Positions 8,728 to 16,340 of a DNA stretch of 32,109 bases are shown one piece after another. Below the pieces are notes generated by a model. It worked only from the letters and a program-made list of their open reading frames with translations. It was not told where the DNA came from and searched no databases. Numbering within the stretch: position 1 is the first letter of the stretch; every line of letters begins with the position of its first letter. The stretch is from Clostridia bacterium. Its GTDB lineage: Bacteria > Bacillota > Clostridia > Oscillospirales > CAG-272. The position numbers and the translations under genes were made by a program. The stretch lies in contig JAFQDF010000007.1 in the NCBI GenBank assembly GCA_017416185.1, positions 1 through 32,109 on the forward strand. The letters are read 5' to 3'.

Positions 8728-9470
8728 AATTACAAAAAATAATAACGGTATTCGGTGCACTGGTATTTTTGGCCTTCTCCCCGTTGGTATCCTTTATGTT
8801 TACCTTTATGTCGGGGTTGGGTATGTGTGTGGGCATTGTTATATTCCTGTTCGGAATATTTATGCCCGGGGTGCTGGGTTTTTTAAAAAAGCATAAGCTT
8901 TTACGGATTCTTATCTGCGTGGTACTGACATTGGCACTGCTCTGGGCATTGCTGTGCTCGGTATTTATGCTGATATACGGTACAAGAAGCTCAAGGGACT
9001 CGGATACGGTCATAGTTTTGGGCTGTCAGATAAAGGGCGACGGACCAAGCAAGATGCTGCGTCAGCGTCTGGATAAGGCATATGATTATCTTCAGGAGAA
9101 TCCTGATTCGGTTGCCATAATGTCAGGCGGTCAGGGGGCGGATGAGATAATGCCCGAGGCCGAGGCGATGTATAACTACCTTGTGGAAAAAGGAGTAGAC
9201 CCCAAAAGGCTGTATATCGAGCCTGACTCCCATAACACACAGCAGAATATGCTGTATTCTGCAGAGATTATAAAAAAAGAAGGACTTGATACAAACGTAG
9301 TGGTTATAACTCAGTCCTTTCATCAATACCGTGCTTTTGTATATGCAGGTAAGGCAGGACTGAATTCCTATGCACTGAATTGCAGGACCAGTCCGGGTGC
9401 CTTCCCGACCTGCTGGCTGAGAGAGCTGTTCGGTATTGCAAAAATGTATCTTGTTCTGATGGGAATATAG
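8724..9470 (+). CDS. YdcF/SanA-family (DUF218) membrane protein
   Basis: Three hydrophobic segments in the first 85 residues anchor a DUF218 domain. That domain is recognised by DTVIVLGCQIKGDGPS, the arginine-rich LRQRLDKAY, the central IMSGGQGADE, the acidic SEAEAM-type helix (here PEAEAMYNYL), and DSHNTQQNMLYS. Family members such as SanA and ElyC are linked to cell-envelope integrity, but the biochemical activity is not firmly known. The ATG overlaps the yhaN stop by 4 nt, and the C-terminus ends just before a terminator, so it is the last gene of the yhaO-yhaN operon. The product is 248 residues long. Confidence 0.85.
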   Translation: MKLQKIITVFGALVFLAFSPLVSFMFTFMSGLGMCVGIVIFLFGIFMPGVLGFLKKHKLLRILICVVLTLALLWALLCSVFMLIYGTRSSRDSDTVIVLGCQIKGDGPSKMLRQRLDKAYDYLQENPDSVAIMSGGQGADEIMPEAEAMYNYLVEKGVDPKRLYIEPDSHNTQQNMLYSAEIIKKEGLDTNVVVITQSFHQYRAFVYAGKAGLNSYALNCRTSPGAFPTCWLRELFGIAKMYLVLMGI

Positions 9471-9488
9471 AACGGCGGATCACATATA

Positions 9489-9519
9489 AAAAAGCGAGGT
9501 GAATTTCACCTCGCTTTTT
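9489..9519. terminator. Bidirectional terminator between convergent genes
   Basis: GCGAGGTGA (9494-9502) pairs with TCACCTCGC (9506-9514) around a 3-nt loop, flanked by A5 and T5. It serves the yhaO operon on + and overlaps the stop codon of the zinc-ribbon/TM2 gene on minus. Confidence 0.9.
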
Positions 9520-9907
9520 AGCCTAATCTACATTTGTATTTTATCTGGAAGTTTTCGTCGTTGGATGTAAGAATGGTAATTCCCTCGATCAAACCGATGA
9601 TAGCGGGAATGTATGTCCAACAGAACAGAAGGTATAAAATGCCCTTTCCACCCTGACCGAGATAAAACTTGTGGATTCCGAGGCCGCCTAAAAGGATAGC
9701 CAGAAGGCCTGCGGTAATCTTGTTCTTGATAGGCCAGTTCGCTCTGGTCTGATCAGCGGTATTTGTCTGTACGACAACTACCTGAGGCTGGGATGCTGCG
9801 GTCTGTGTCTGCTGGGGTGCAGAGGAAGGTATTGATGCTCCGCAGTATTCGCATTTTACAGCGGTTTCGTTAACAGGAGCACCGCACTGAGGACAAAGCT
9901 TGCTCAT
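9518..9907 (-). CDS. Zinc-ribbon and TM2-domain membrane protein
   Basis: The 129-residue protein starts with a four-cysteine zinc ribbon (Cys5, Cys8, Cys19, Cys22). A Gln/Thr/Ala-rich linker of about 30 residues follows, then a TM2 domain: two membrane helices around GLGIHKFYLGQ, ending in an acidic loop. TM2 proteins are common in Firmicutes and their role is unknown. AAGGAG lies upstream of the chosen ATG. It is divergent from the SPFH/zinc-ribbon gene, and the two share an intergenic region with back-to-back promoters, which hints at related function. Conserved residues fit the domain assignment, but no activity can be named. Confidence 0.88.
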   Translation of the reverse strand: MSKLCPQCGAPVNETAVKCEYCGASIPSSAPQQTQTAASQPQVVVVQTNTADQTRANWPIKNKITAGLLAILLGGLGIHKFYLGQGGKGILYLLFCWTYIPAIIGLIEGITILTSNDENFQIKYKCRLG

Positions 9908-9937
9908 ATATAAAATTCTCCTTAAAGTTTTTTATTA

Positions 9938-9966
9938 ATTATACAACACAAATATACATTTTTCAA
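9938..9966 (-). promoter_or_regulatory. Promoter of the zinc-ribbon/TM2 gene
   Basis: On the minus strand, TTGAAA (9966-9961) and TATAAT (9943-9938) are 17 bp apart. The -10 is about 30 bp from the start codon. Confidence 0.85.
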
Positions 9967-9995
9967 GTATTTTTTACATAAATATTTAAGATATA

Positions 9996-10024
9996 TTGAC
10001 TTTTTTTGAATCACGCAATATAAT
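9996..10024 (+). promoter_or_regulatory. Promoter of the SPFH operon
   Basis: TTGACT (9996-10001) and TATAAT (10019-10024) are separated by 17 bp. The predicted transcript begins near 10031 and has a leader of about 65 nt. Confidence 0.88.
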
Positions 10025-10047
10025 TAAACGTATAGATTAAATAGTTT

Positions 10048-10073
10048 AAACAGAAAACGCAGGTTTTCTGTTT
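10048..10073 (+). promoter_or_regulatory. Perfect hairpin in the SPFH gene leader
   Basis: An 11-bp perfect stem (10048-10058 with 10063-10073) with loop GCAG lies between the predicted transcript start and the AAAGGA ribosome site. No T run follows, so it is not an ordinary terminator. It may stabilise the mRNA or bind a protein; the role is unknown. Confidence 0.55.
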
Positions 10074-10097
10074 GTGGAAGATGAAAGGATATATACA

Positions 10098-11369
10098 ATG
10101 GCAATTGTAGATGTTTTAAAATTTAATTCAGATGCCAGCATTTTTGCCTGGAAATACCCCAACACCGAGTTGGCTACCTGGACACAGCTGATCGTAAATG
10201 AGTCTCAGGAGGCAGTTCTCATAAAAAACGGACAGATCACCGACGTTTTCGGTCCGGGTCACTATACTCTGTCTACAGATAACATTCCTATTCTGCAGAA
10301 GCTTATAAATATTCCCTTCGGACGCAGATCCCCCTTTTCTGCAGAGGTTTGGTTCATTAACCGTGCCTTTGCATTGGATATCAAGTGGGGAACCACTACC
10401 CCCATCCAGGTGCAGGATCCTAAGTACGGTGTTTTTGTGCCCTTAAGAGCCTTCGGCCAGTTCGGTCTGCAGATCGAGGATGCAAGAAGATTTCTTATAA
10501 AGCTTGTAGGAACAATGCAGTTCTTTAACGTTAATACAATGACCGATTATTTCAAGGGGCTTTATGTTACCCGCGTTAAGGATAGAATTTCTTCCTGCCT
10601 TGTTTCCTCAAAGATCTCCATATTGGAGATCAACTCTCATCTTAATCAGATCTCCGATGCTCTGTGCGCTCAGCTTCAGGAGGAGTTTGCGGAGTTTGGT
10701 ATCAGGGTACATTCCTTCTTCGTAAATGATATAAGCGTTCCCGAAAACGATCCTGCGGTTAAGCAGCTTAAGTCCGCCTTGGCGAAGAGAGCTGAGATGG
10801 ATATACTGGGCTATAATTATCAGCAGGAAAGAACCTTCGACACGTTAAACACCGCTGCAGGCAACCAGGGAGCAGCCGGCACAGTTATGGGTGCAGGTAT
10901 GGGACTTGGTATGGGATTTGGTATCGGCGGAGCAATGGGAAATGCTGCCGGATCCATGGAGCCTGTTATGTCCACAAAGGAATCAACAAAGGAATGCCCC
11001 TCCTGTCATGCAAAGATCGGTCAGAGCCTTAAGTTCTGTCCGGAGTGCGGAGCTGATACGACCAAGACTGTTGCAGAAACAAAATGCTCTGCCTGCGGGG
11101 GGGCCTTCACACCCGGTACTAAGTTCTGTCCCGGCTGCGGCAGAAAGATAAATCCCTGTAATAATTGCGGCGCAGATATACCCGACGGCTCTAACAAGTG
11201 TCCCGGCTGCGGTACGGTTGTATGTCCCGATTGCGGTACTGTGTTGAATGAGGGTGCTAAGTTCTGTCCCGGATGCGGAAAGTCTATGGTTAAAAAGTGT
11301 TCAAACTGCGGTGCTGAGCTGAACGGAAACACCAGATTCTGCAGTGAATGCGGAACAAAGGTTGAATAA
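10098..11369 (+). CDS. SPFH-domain (YdjI-like) protein with five C-terminal zinc ribbons
   Basis: The first 250 residues or so (ASIFAWKYPN, SQEAVLIKNGQITDVFGPGHYTL, a long helical stretch ending near AKRAEMDILGY) match the bacterial SPFH family often named virion-core-like or YdjI. In B. subtilis YdjI helps place the envelope-stress protein PspA at the membrane. A Gly/Met-rich linker (about 255-290) leads to five tandem zinc ribbons from Cys300 to the end, each of CxxC-CxxC type. I chose ATG 10098 over an in-frame start 24 nt upstream because AAAGGA lies 8-12 nt before it and the family begins near MAIVDVLKFN. The product is 423 residues. It is co-transcribed with the membrane protein 15 nt downstream. 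No pspA lies in the window. Confidence 0.85.
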   Translation: MAIVDVLKFNSDASIFAWKYPNTELATWTQLIVNESQEAVLIKNGQITDVFGPGHYTLSTDNIPILQKLINIPFGRRSPFSAEVWFINRAFALDIKWGTTTPIQVQDPKYGVFVPLRAFGQFGLQIEDARRFLIKLVGTMQFFNVNTMTDYFKGLYVTRVKDRISSCLVSSKISILEINSHLNQISDALCAQLQEEFAEFGIRVHSFFVNDISVPENDPAVKQLKSALAKRAEMDILGYNYQQERTFDTLNTAAGNQGAAGTVMGAGMGLGMGFGIGGAMGNAAGSMEPVMSTKESTKECPSCHAKIGQSLKFCPECGADTTKTVAETKCSACGGAFTPGTKFCPGCGRKINPCNNCGADIPDGSNKCPGCGTVVCPDCGTVLNEGAKFCPGCGKSMVKKCSNCGAELNGNTRFCSECGTKVE

Positions 11370-11384
11370 AGGGAGGTAACACTA

Positions 11385-12023
11385 ATGAAAAAGATACCTG
11401 CAAGTATTTTATTTGGCGCAGCGGCTGTATTAGCGACCGTTATACTCTATTTCGTTATACTTGGTAATGTATTTTCAGAGATCATATGCTTTATAACACT
11501 TATGGGTGTTGTATTTGCAGAGATCGTTACTACTGCACTTGCGTACTTCAGCAAGGGTGAACCTCGCAAGGTTGCTTCTGCGGTAGCAGTATCCCTGATG
11601 GTACCGATCTCCTTGATCCTTTCCGTTGTTTACATAGTAAACTTCCCCGAAGGCTACGGCACCTATGCAGGATTGTATTTTGTAGCACTGATTATACTGT
11701 CGGTAATTGCCGCAGTTATCTGGAATTTCTCCAATAACAGAATAGAAGAGAATAATAATTTCCAGAATGCAAAGGCTAATATGCTCAATATGCGTAATAT
11801 GGTTAAGCGTATAATGCTTGAGCCTAATGCACAGGGCTTCAAAAAAGAGCTGAGTGATATTGAAGAAAAGCTTCATTATTCCAACGATTCGGTTATCAAG
11901 GACGCTGATGCTATGATATTTAATATGCTGGTGGTTCTGCAGAACAATATCAATACCGAGGGCTTTGACGTAGCTGCTCAGATCAAGGCGATCGCTAAAG
12001 AGGTTGATATCCGTAACATCTGA
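11385..12023 (+). CDS. Unrecognised four-helix membrane protein, partner of the SPFH protein
   Basis: I do not recognise this 212-residue protein. Four hydrophobic segments (about 5-28, 30-52, 62-85 and 92-112) are followed by a soluble helical tail of about 95 residues rich in Asn, Lys and Glu, with repeated MLNMRNMVKR-type amphipathic character. GGGAGGTAA lies before the start, 15 nt after the SPFH gene, and a terminator follows, so the two genes form an operon. By analogy with the B. subtilis YdjGHI proteins it could be the membrane anchor for the SPFH protein, but that is inference from context only. Confidence 0.75.
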   Translation: MKKIPASILFGAAAVLATVILYFVILGNVFSEIICFITLMGVVFAEIVTTALAYFSKGEPRKVASAVAVSLMVPISLILSVVYIVNFPEGYGTYAGLYFVALIILSVIAAVIWNFSNNRIEENNNFQNAKANMLNMRNMVKRIMLEPNAQGFKKELSDIEEKLHYSNDSVIKDADAMIFNMLVVLQNNINTEGFDVAAQIKAIAKEVDIRNI

Positions 12024-12044
12024 TATGTTTGAGTTTATAAATAT

Positions 12045-12080
12045 TTCTCCTTGCTTTATTTTAGGCAAGGAGAATTTTAT
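12045..12080 (+). terminator. Terminator of the SPFH operon
   Basis: TTCTCCTTGC (12045-12054) pairs with GCAAGGAGAA (12065-12074) around a 10-nt loop, followed by TTTTATT. Confidence 0.85.
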
Positions 12081-12086
12081 TGGATA

Positions 12087-12124
12087 TAAAAATGGCGTGG
12101 ATTAAATATAATCACACGCCGATT
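12087..12124. terminator. Terminator of trxB (usable in both directions)
   Basis: GGCGTG (12094-12099) pairs with CACGCC (12115-12120), with extra pairing inside the stem. Read on the minus strand it is followed by ATTTTTAT just after the trxB stop. On + it is followed by GATTTTTA. Confidence 0.75.
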
Positions 12125-12130
12125 TTTATA

Positions 12131-13045
12131 TTAGTTTTCATCAATATATTTGCAAGCTGCAAGACCGGCAACCGCGCCGTCGCCAACAGCTGTGGTGAGC
12201 TGTCTTACCTCTTTGGCTCTGCAGTCACCTGCTACAAAGACACCGGGGGTCTTTGTAAGAGAATTTTCTCCTGCAGCAAAATAGCCGTATTCGTCGAGCT
12301 CGGAAAGAGCCTCGAATGGCTTGTTTTCGGGGATCTGACCGATAGCCACGAATAAGCCTGCAACGGGGATATTTCTTTCCTCGTTTGTGTTCTTGTTTAC
12401 GGTGGTAACAGAGTTAAGCATACCGCCCTCGGTATTTAGTGCCGAAACGGTGGAATCAAGCACAAGCTCGACATTGTCGATAGCCTTGATCTTTTCTACC
12501 AGCTTTGCCTCACCTCTGAAGGCGTCACGGCGGTGGATAAGATGGACCTTGGAGCAGTAAACTGAGAGGTAGATGGCATCCTGGAGAGCTGTATCACCTC
12601 CGCCTACAACTGCAACGTCCTTGCCTTTAAAGAACGCACCGTCACAGACTGCACAGTAGGATATACCGCTGCCTACGAGAGCTTCTTCGCCTTCAACACC
12701 AAGCTCACGGTGTTTAACACCTGTGGCTATAATAACGGTCTTGCCTTCAAAGACCTCTCCGTCCTCACAGAGTACCTTTTTGTATGAGCCGTGATCTTCG
12801 ATGGATGTTGCCTTTGCAAATTCAACGTCAGCTCCGAGAGCTGTGACCTGGTCAAGCATATTTGCGGCAAGCTCGTTTCCGCTTATCTGCATAAGAGAAG
12901 GGAAGTTCTCTACTCTGGGGGAATATACTATCTGTCCACCAAAGGAGTTGCATTCAAGAAGTACGGCAGACTTGCCTGCCCGCAGACCGTAGAGAGCCGC
13001 GGTCATACCCGCAGGACCTGCACCGATTATAACTATATCGTACAT
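12131..13045 (-). CDS. trxB: Thioredoxin-disulfide reductase
   Basis: This FAD enzyme transfers electrons from NADPH to a thioredoxin- or glutaredoxin-like protein. The 304-residue product has the FAD motif GAGPAGMTAA near residue 8, the redox-active CAVC at 131-134, the NADPH motif VGGGDTALQDA soon after, and the C-terminal FVAGDCR FAD motif. I chose ATG 13045 because GAGGTAAC lies 7-14 nt upstream and the family begins MYDIVIIGAG. It sits directly after nrdD, whose C-terminus carries a CPNC redoxin domain, so that domain is a likely substrate. A hairpin without a T run lies between the two genes, leaving co-transcription likely. Confidence 0.95.
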   Translation of the reverse strand: MYDIVIIGAGPAGMTAALYGLRAGKSAVLLECNSFGGQIVYSPRVENFPSLMQISGNELAANMLDQVTALGADVEFAKATSIEDHGSYKKVLCEDGEVFEGKTVIIATGVKHRELGVEGEEALVGSGISYCAVCDGAFFKGKDVAVVGGGDTALQDAIYLSVYCSKVHLIHRRDAFRGEAKLVEKIKAIDNVELVLDSTVSALNTEGGMLNSVTTVNKNTNEERNIPVAGLFVAIGQIPENKPFEALSELDEYGYFAAGENSLTKTPGVFVAGDCRAKEVRQLTTAVGDGAVAGLAACKYIDEN

Positions 13046-13066
13046 ATTTGTTACCTCATTATATGT

Positions 13067-13098
13067 TTCGTGCATCTGCCGGATGACAGATGCACGAA
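13067..13098 (-). other. Intercistronic hairpin between nrdD and trxB
   Basis: A 12-bp perfect stem (13067-13078 with 13087-13098) with an 8-nt loop lies just after the nrdD stop. On the minus strand it is followed by ACATATAATG, not a T run, so it looks like a processing or stability element more than a terminator. Confidence 0.6.
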
Positions 13099-13104
13099 TT
13101 TAGT

Positions 13105-15480
13105 TTACGCATTGACGGTTTCTTCTATGAATTTCTTTACGTTGGAAAGATTTGTGATCTTTTCAAACTTTTCGTTATCTGCGATAACAAGTGTGGGAGC
13201 CTGCATAATTGCAAACTGCTTGGAGAGCTCTGCGTTCTCCTCTGCGTCTACTACCTCGTATGCAATTCCTGCCTTGTCCAGCATAGCCTTTGCAGCCTTG
13301 CAGTTGGGACAGGTCTTGGTGGTAAAGAGCATTATCTTTGCATCGTCTGCCATAGCGGTCTTTTCGGTGGTTACATTAGGGTTAACAGCAGCAGCGAACA
13401 CGATCTTGGAGGGGTCGATCTGATAAACCTTACGGTCCTTGAACTCCTTGGACTTACCGTCGTTCCAGTTCTGTACGGGACGGTAGTAGCCTGTGATACG
13501 GCTGTATACCTCGGTCTTTTCACCGCACTCGGGACAGGTGTAAACCTCGCCTGCGATGTAACCGTGATTGCGGCATACAGAGTATGTGGGAGACATTGTA
13601 TAGTAAGGAAGCTTGTAGTTTTCTGCGATCTTGCGGACAAGGTTAGCGGCAGCCTTCCAGTCGGGGAGCTTCTCGCCTAAGAATGCGTGGAATACAGTAC
13701 CCGAGGTGTAGAGAGTCTGGAGCTCGTCCTGTACATCCAGTGCCTCAAAGATATCCTCGGTGTAACCAACAGGGAGATGAGAGGAGTTGGTGTAGTAGGG
13801 AGTATCGCCGGGCTCGGAAGCGTGCTTGATGTCGGGATACTTTGCAAGGTCGTGCTTTGCAAGACGGTAAGAGGTGGACTCAGCAGGTGTAGCCTCAAGG
13901 TTGTAGAGGTCGCCGTATGCTTCCTGGTAGTCGGAGAGTCTCTCTCTCATATGGTTGAGAACTTCCTTGGAGAATTCCTGAGTTTCCTTGGTGGTCATAT
14001 CACCGCCAAGCCACTTTGCATTCAAACCAACCTCATTCATACCAACAAGACCGATGGTGGAGAAGTGGTTTGCAAAGGTGCCGAGGTATCTCTTGGTGTA
14101 GGGATACAGACCCTCGTCAAGGAGCTTTGTTATGATGGTACGCTTAACCTTAAGAGAACGTGCGGAGATATCCATAATCTTGTCAAGTCTCTTGTAGAAA
14201 TCAGCCTTGTCAGCTGCAAGATAAGCGATACGGGGCATATTGATGGTAACAACGCCGACAGAACCTGTGGACTCACCCGAACCGAAGAAGCCGCCGGATT
14301 TCTTGCGGAGCTCACGAAGGTCAAGACGGAGACGGCAGCACATAGAACGAACGTCGCTGGGCTCCATATCAGAGTTGATGTAGTTGGAGAAATAGGGGGT
14401 GCCGTACTTTGCGGTCATCTCAAAGAGAAGCTTGTTGTTCTCGGTCTCGGACCAGTCAAAGTCGGATGTGATGGAATATGTAGGGATAGGATACTGGAAG
14501 CCGCGTCCGTTAGCGTCACCCTCGATCATTGTCTCGATGAACGCCTTGTTTACCATATCCATTTCCTTCTTACAATCCTTGTAGCAGAAGTCCATCTCCT
14601 TACCGCCTACGATACAGGGAAGCTCTGCCATATCAGCAGGAACGGTCCAGTCGAGGGTGATGTTGGAGAAGGGAGCCTGTGTACCCCAACGGGAAGGAGT
14701 GTTTACACCGAAGATAAAGGACTCGATGCACTTCTTAACCTCTCTGTAGGAAAGGTTGTCTACCTTAACGAAGGGAGCAAGGTAGGTGTCAAAGGAGGAG
14801 AACGCCTGCGCGCCTGCCCACTCGTTCTGCATGATACCGAGGAAGTTGACCATCTGGTTGCAGAGGGTAGCCAAGTGGGATGCGGGAGCAGAGGTGATCT
14901 TGCCGGGAACGCCGCCCAGGCCCTCCTGAATAAGCTGCTTAAGTGACCATCCTGCACAGTAACCGGTCAGCATAGACAGGTCGTGGATGTGGATGTCTGC
15001 GTTACGGTGAGCGTTGGCGATCTCGTCGTCGTAGATCTCGGAGAGCCAGTAGTTAGCGGTGATAGCACCGGAGTTGGAGAGAATAAGACCGCCTACCGAA
15101 TATGTAACGGTGGAGTTCTCCTTAACACGCCAGTCGGTAACCTTAACGTAGCTGTCAACCAGATCCTTGTAGTCAAGGATGGTGGACTTCATATTTCTTA
15201 TCTTCTCTCTCTGCTTACGGTAGAGGATGTACGCCTTTGCAACGTCACCATAGCCTGCCTGTACAAGAACAGACTCAACAGAGTCCTGGATATCCTCAAC
15301 GGCAATGGTACCGTTGTTGATCTTGGGCTCAAAATCGCTTGTTACGCGAAGAGCGAGGAAATCGATAATATCGGGGTGGAACTGCTTGTTGGTAGCTTCA
15401 AAAGCCTTGGTGATAGCCTCGGCAATCTTCTTGAGATTAAAATCTGTAAGCTTGCCGTCACGTTTAATGACCTGATACAT
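13105..15480 (-). CDS. nrdD: Anaerobic (class III) ribonucleoside-triphosphate reductase fused to a glutaredoxin-like domain
   Basis: NrdD makes deoxynucleotides anaerobically using a glycyl radical. The 791-residue protein begins with an ATP-cone (1 to about 93, KRDGKLTDFNLKKI). The catalytic barrel follows, with cysteine-bearing segments YCAGWS and MCCRLRLDL, then a zinc site formed by Cys636, His639, Cys649 and Cys652. The glycyl radical motif RITGYY puts the radical on Gly664. After a short linker comes a complete redoxin domain (about 712-790) with active site CPNC (724-727), then the cis-proline-type segment QAPTLVIADN. Formate-using NrdD enzymes lack such a domain. Some class III enzymes are known to use thioredoxin or a redoxin, which fits the adjacent trxB. 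The upstream region has a strong promoter and two NrdR boxes. Confidence 0.96.
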   Translation of the reverse strand: MYQVIKRDGKLTDFNLKKIAEAITKAFEATNKQFHPDIIDFLALRVTSDFEPKINNGTIAVEDIQDSVESVLVQAGYGDVAKAYILYRKQREKIRNMKSTILDYKDLVDSYVKVTDWRVKENSTVTYSVGGLILSNSGAITANYWLSEIYDDEIANAHRNADIHIHDLSMLTGYCAGWSLKQLIQEGLGGVPGKITSAPASHLATLCNQMVNFLGIMQNEWAGAQAFSSFDTYLAPFVKVDNLSYREVKKCIESFIFGVNTPSRWGTQAPFSNITLDWTVPADMAELPCIVGGKEMDFCYKDCKKEMDMVNKAFIETMIEGDANGRGFQYPIPTYSITSDFDWSETENNKLLFEMTAKYGTPYFSNYINSDMEPSDVRSMCCRLRLDLRELRKKSGGFFGSGESTGSVGVVTINMPRIAYLAADKADFYKRLDKIMDISARSLKVKRTIITKLLDEGLYPYTKRYLGTFANHFSTIGLVGMNEVGLNAKWLGGDMTTKETQEFSKEVLNHMRERLSDYQEAYGDLYNLEATPAESTSYRLAKHDLAKYPDIKHASEPGDTPYYTNSSHLPVGYTEDIFEALDVQDELQTLYTSGTVFHAFLGEKLPDWKAAANLVRKIAENYKLPYYTMSPTYSVCRNHGYIAGEVYTCPECGEKTEVYSRITGYYRPVQNWNDGKSKEFKDRKVYQIDPSKIVFAAAVNPNVTTEKTAMADDAKIMLFTTKTCPNCKAAKAMLDKAGIAYEVVDAEENAELSKQFAIMQAPTLVIADNEKFEKITNLSNVKKFIEETVNA

Positions 15481-15523
15481 TGTTTTTCTCCTTTTCTGTA
15501 GTATGATATATTATTTATTAATT

Positions 15524-15564
15524 AACAAAAATGAACGCACCTCTCTTGCGAGGGTGCGTTCATT
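15524..15564 (-). terminator. Terminator-like hairpin overlapping the nrdD promoter
   Basis: AATGAACGCACC (15530-15541) pairs with GGTGCGTTCATT (15553-15564). On the minus strand a T run (TTTTTGTT) follows at 15530-15523. It would end transcripts arriving from nrdG. Its far arm overlaps the nrdD -10 and expected start point, so transcripts from the nrdD promoter would lack that arm and escape it. Confidence 0.75.
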
Positions 15565-15590
15565 ATAACACAAGATGATGTGGTTGTCAA
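15562..15590 (-). promoter_or_regulatory. Promoter of nrdD
   Basis: On the minus strand, TTGACA (15590-15585) and TATAAT (15567-15562) are consensus and 17 bp apart, immediately downstream of the NrdR boxes. Confidence 0.9.
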
Positions 15591-15597
15591 GGGCAAA

Positions 15598-15613
15598 ACA
15601 CAATATATTGTGT
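15598..15613 (-). promoter_or_regulatory. NrdR box 1 (proximal)
   Basis: ACACAATATATTGTGT is a perfect 16-bp palindrome matching the known NrdR consensus (acaCwAtATaTwGtgt). It lies 7 bp upstream of the nrdD -35. NrdR is the ATP-cone repressor of ribonucleotide reductase genes; its gene is not in this window. Confidence 0.88.
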
Positions 15614-15630
15614 TAATTATTTTTTACTTA

Positions 15631-15646
15631 CCACAATATATTGTTA
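15631..15646 (-). promoter_or_regulatory. NrdR box 2 (distal)
   Basis: The core CAATATATTG (15634-15643) is identical to that of box 1, and the outer bases are weaker. The centre-to-centre distance is 33 bp, about three helical turns, the usual paired arrangement. The box overlaps the nrdG stop codon. Confidence 0.82.
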
Positions 15647-16330
15647 AATTCCACGGATGCTCACATTCGGCACAAACCCTTGTACCACAAGGGCAAACTC
15701 CTCCAAGGCCTCTTTTTCATACCCCTTCATACCGTCGGAAATAAGGTCTCCCGAGTCGATAAAATTCTGCAAAAAATAATTTTTTGTGCCTTTTATCCAT
15801 TCGCCGATATCATAAAAATCGGCTTTTTCGTGCAGAGGTGAAACAACTGTAGTACGGAATTCATAGGGAATATGATCCTCTAAAAGATATTTTACACTTT
15901 CCTCTATATTGCCCAGCAGATCCTTCGTTACTCCCGAGGTAGCAAGATATTTTTGTCTTGAATTCTTGATATCCATTGCCACGTAGTCTATCAAACCTTT
16001 TTCAACCAGTGATTTGAGAACGTCGGGAGCAGTGCCGTTGGTATCAAGCTTTACTGCATAGCCCAGCTCCTTTATCTTTGCGATAAATTCTTCAAGGTCA
16101 GAATGCAATGTCGGTTCACCGCCTGTTATACATACACCGTCAAGCAGTCCCTGTCTTTTTTTGAGAAAAGCGAAAAATTCATCAAGTGATATCTCATCCA
16201 CACCGCCACGGACAAGAGAAGCATTGTGACAGAAGGGACATCTGAAATTGCAGCCTACCGTAAAAACGGTGCAGGCAGTCTTGCCCGGAAAATCAAGCAG
16301 GGTCAGTTTTTGTAATCCACCTAATTTCAT
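15644..16330 (-). CDS. nrdG: Anaerobic ribonucleotide reductase activating protein (radical SAM)
   Basis: NrdG uses a 4Fe-4S cluster and S-adenosylmethionine to form the glycyl radical on NrdD. The 228-residue product (from ATG 16330) has the radical SAM motif CNFRCPFC (CxxxCxxC) near residue 27, the GGEPTLH SAM-binding motif, and the TNGT segment typical of this class. It lies just upstream of nrdD on the same strand, but a terminator and a separate promoter sit between them. No Shine-Dalgarno sequence is visible before ATG 16330 or before an in-frame GTG at 16354. The start codon lies in a small hairpin (CATTAC/GTAATG), and the upstream sequence is the hairpin-chain element. How translation starts is unclear. 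Confidence 0.92.
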   Translation of the reverse strand: MKLGGLQKLTLLDFPGKTACTVFTVGCNFRCPFCHNASLVRGGVDEISLDEFFAFLKKRQGLLDGVCITGGEPTLHSDLEEFIAKIKELGYAVKLDTNGTAPDVLKSLVEKGLIDYVAMDIKNSRQKYLATSGVTKDLLGNIEESVKYLLEDHIPYEFRTTVVSPLHEKADFYDIGEWIKGTKNYFLQNFIDSGDLISDGMKGYEKEALEEFALVVQGFVPNVSIRGI

Positions 16331-16340
16331 TACTGCGTAA

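Noticed and set aside
13687..14946. A 419-codon open frame on the + strand, antisense to nrdD
   Set aside because: It lies entirely inside nrdD, which has clear catalytic motifs. Its translation has no recognisable domain, and no ribosome site or promoter is seen, so it is a codon-bias shadow.
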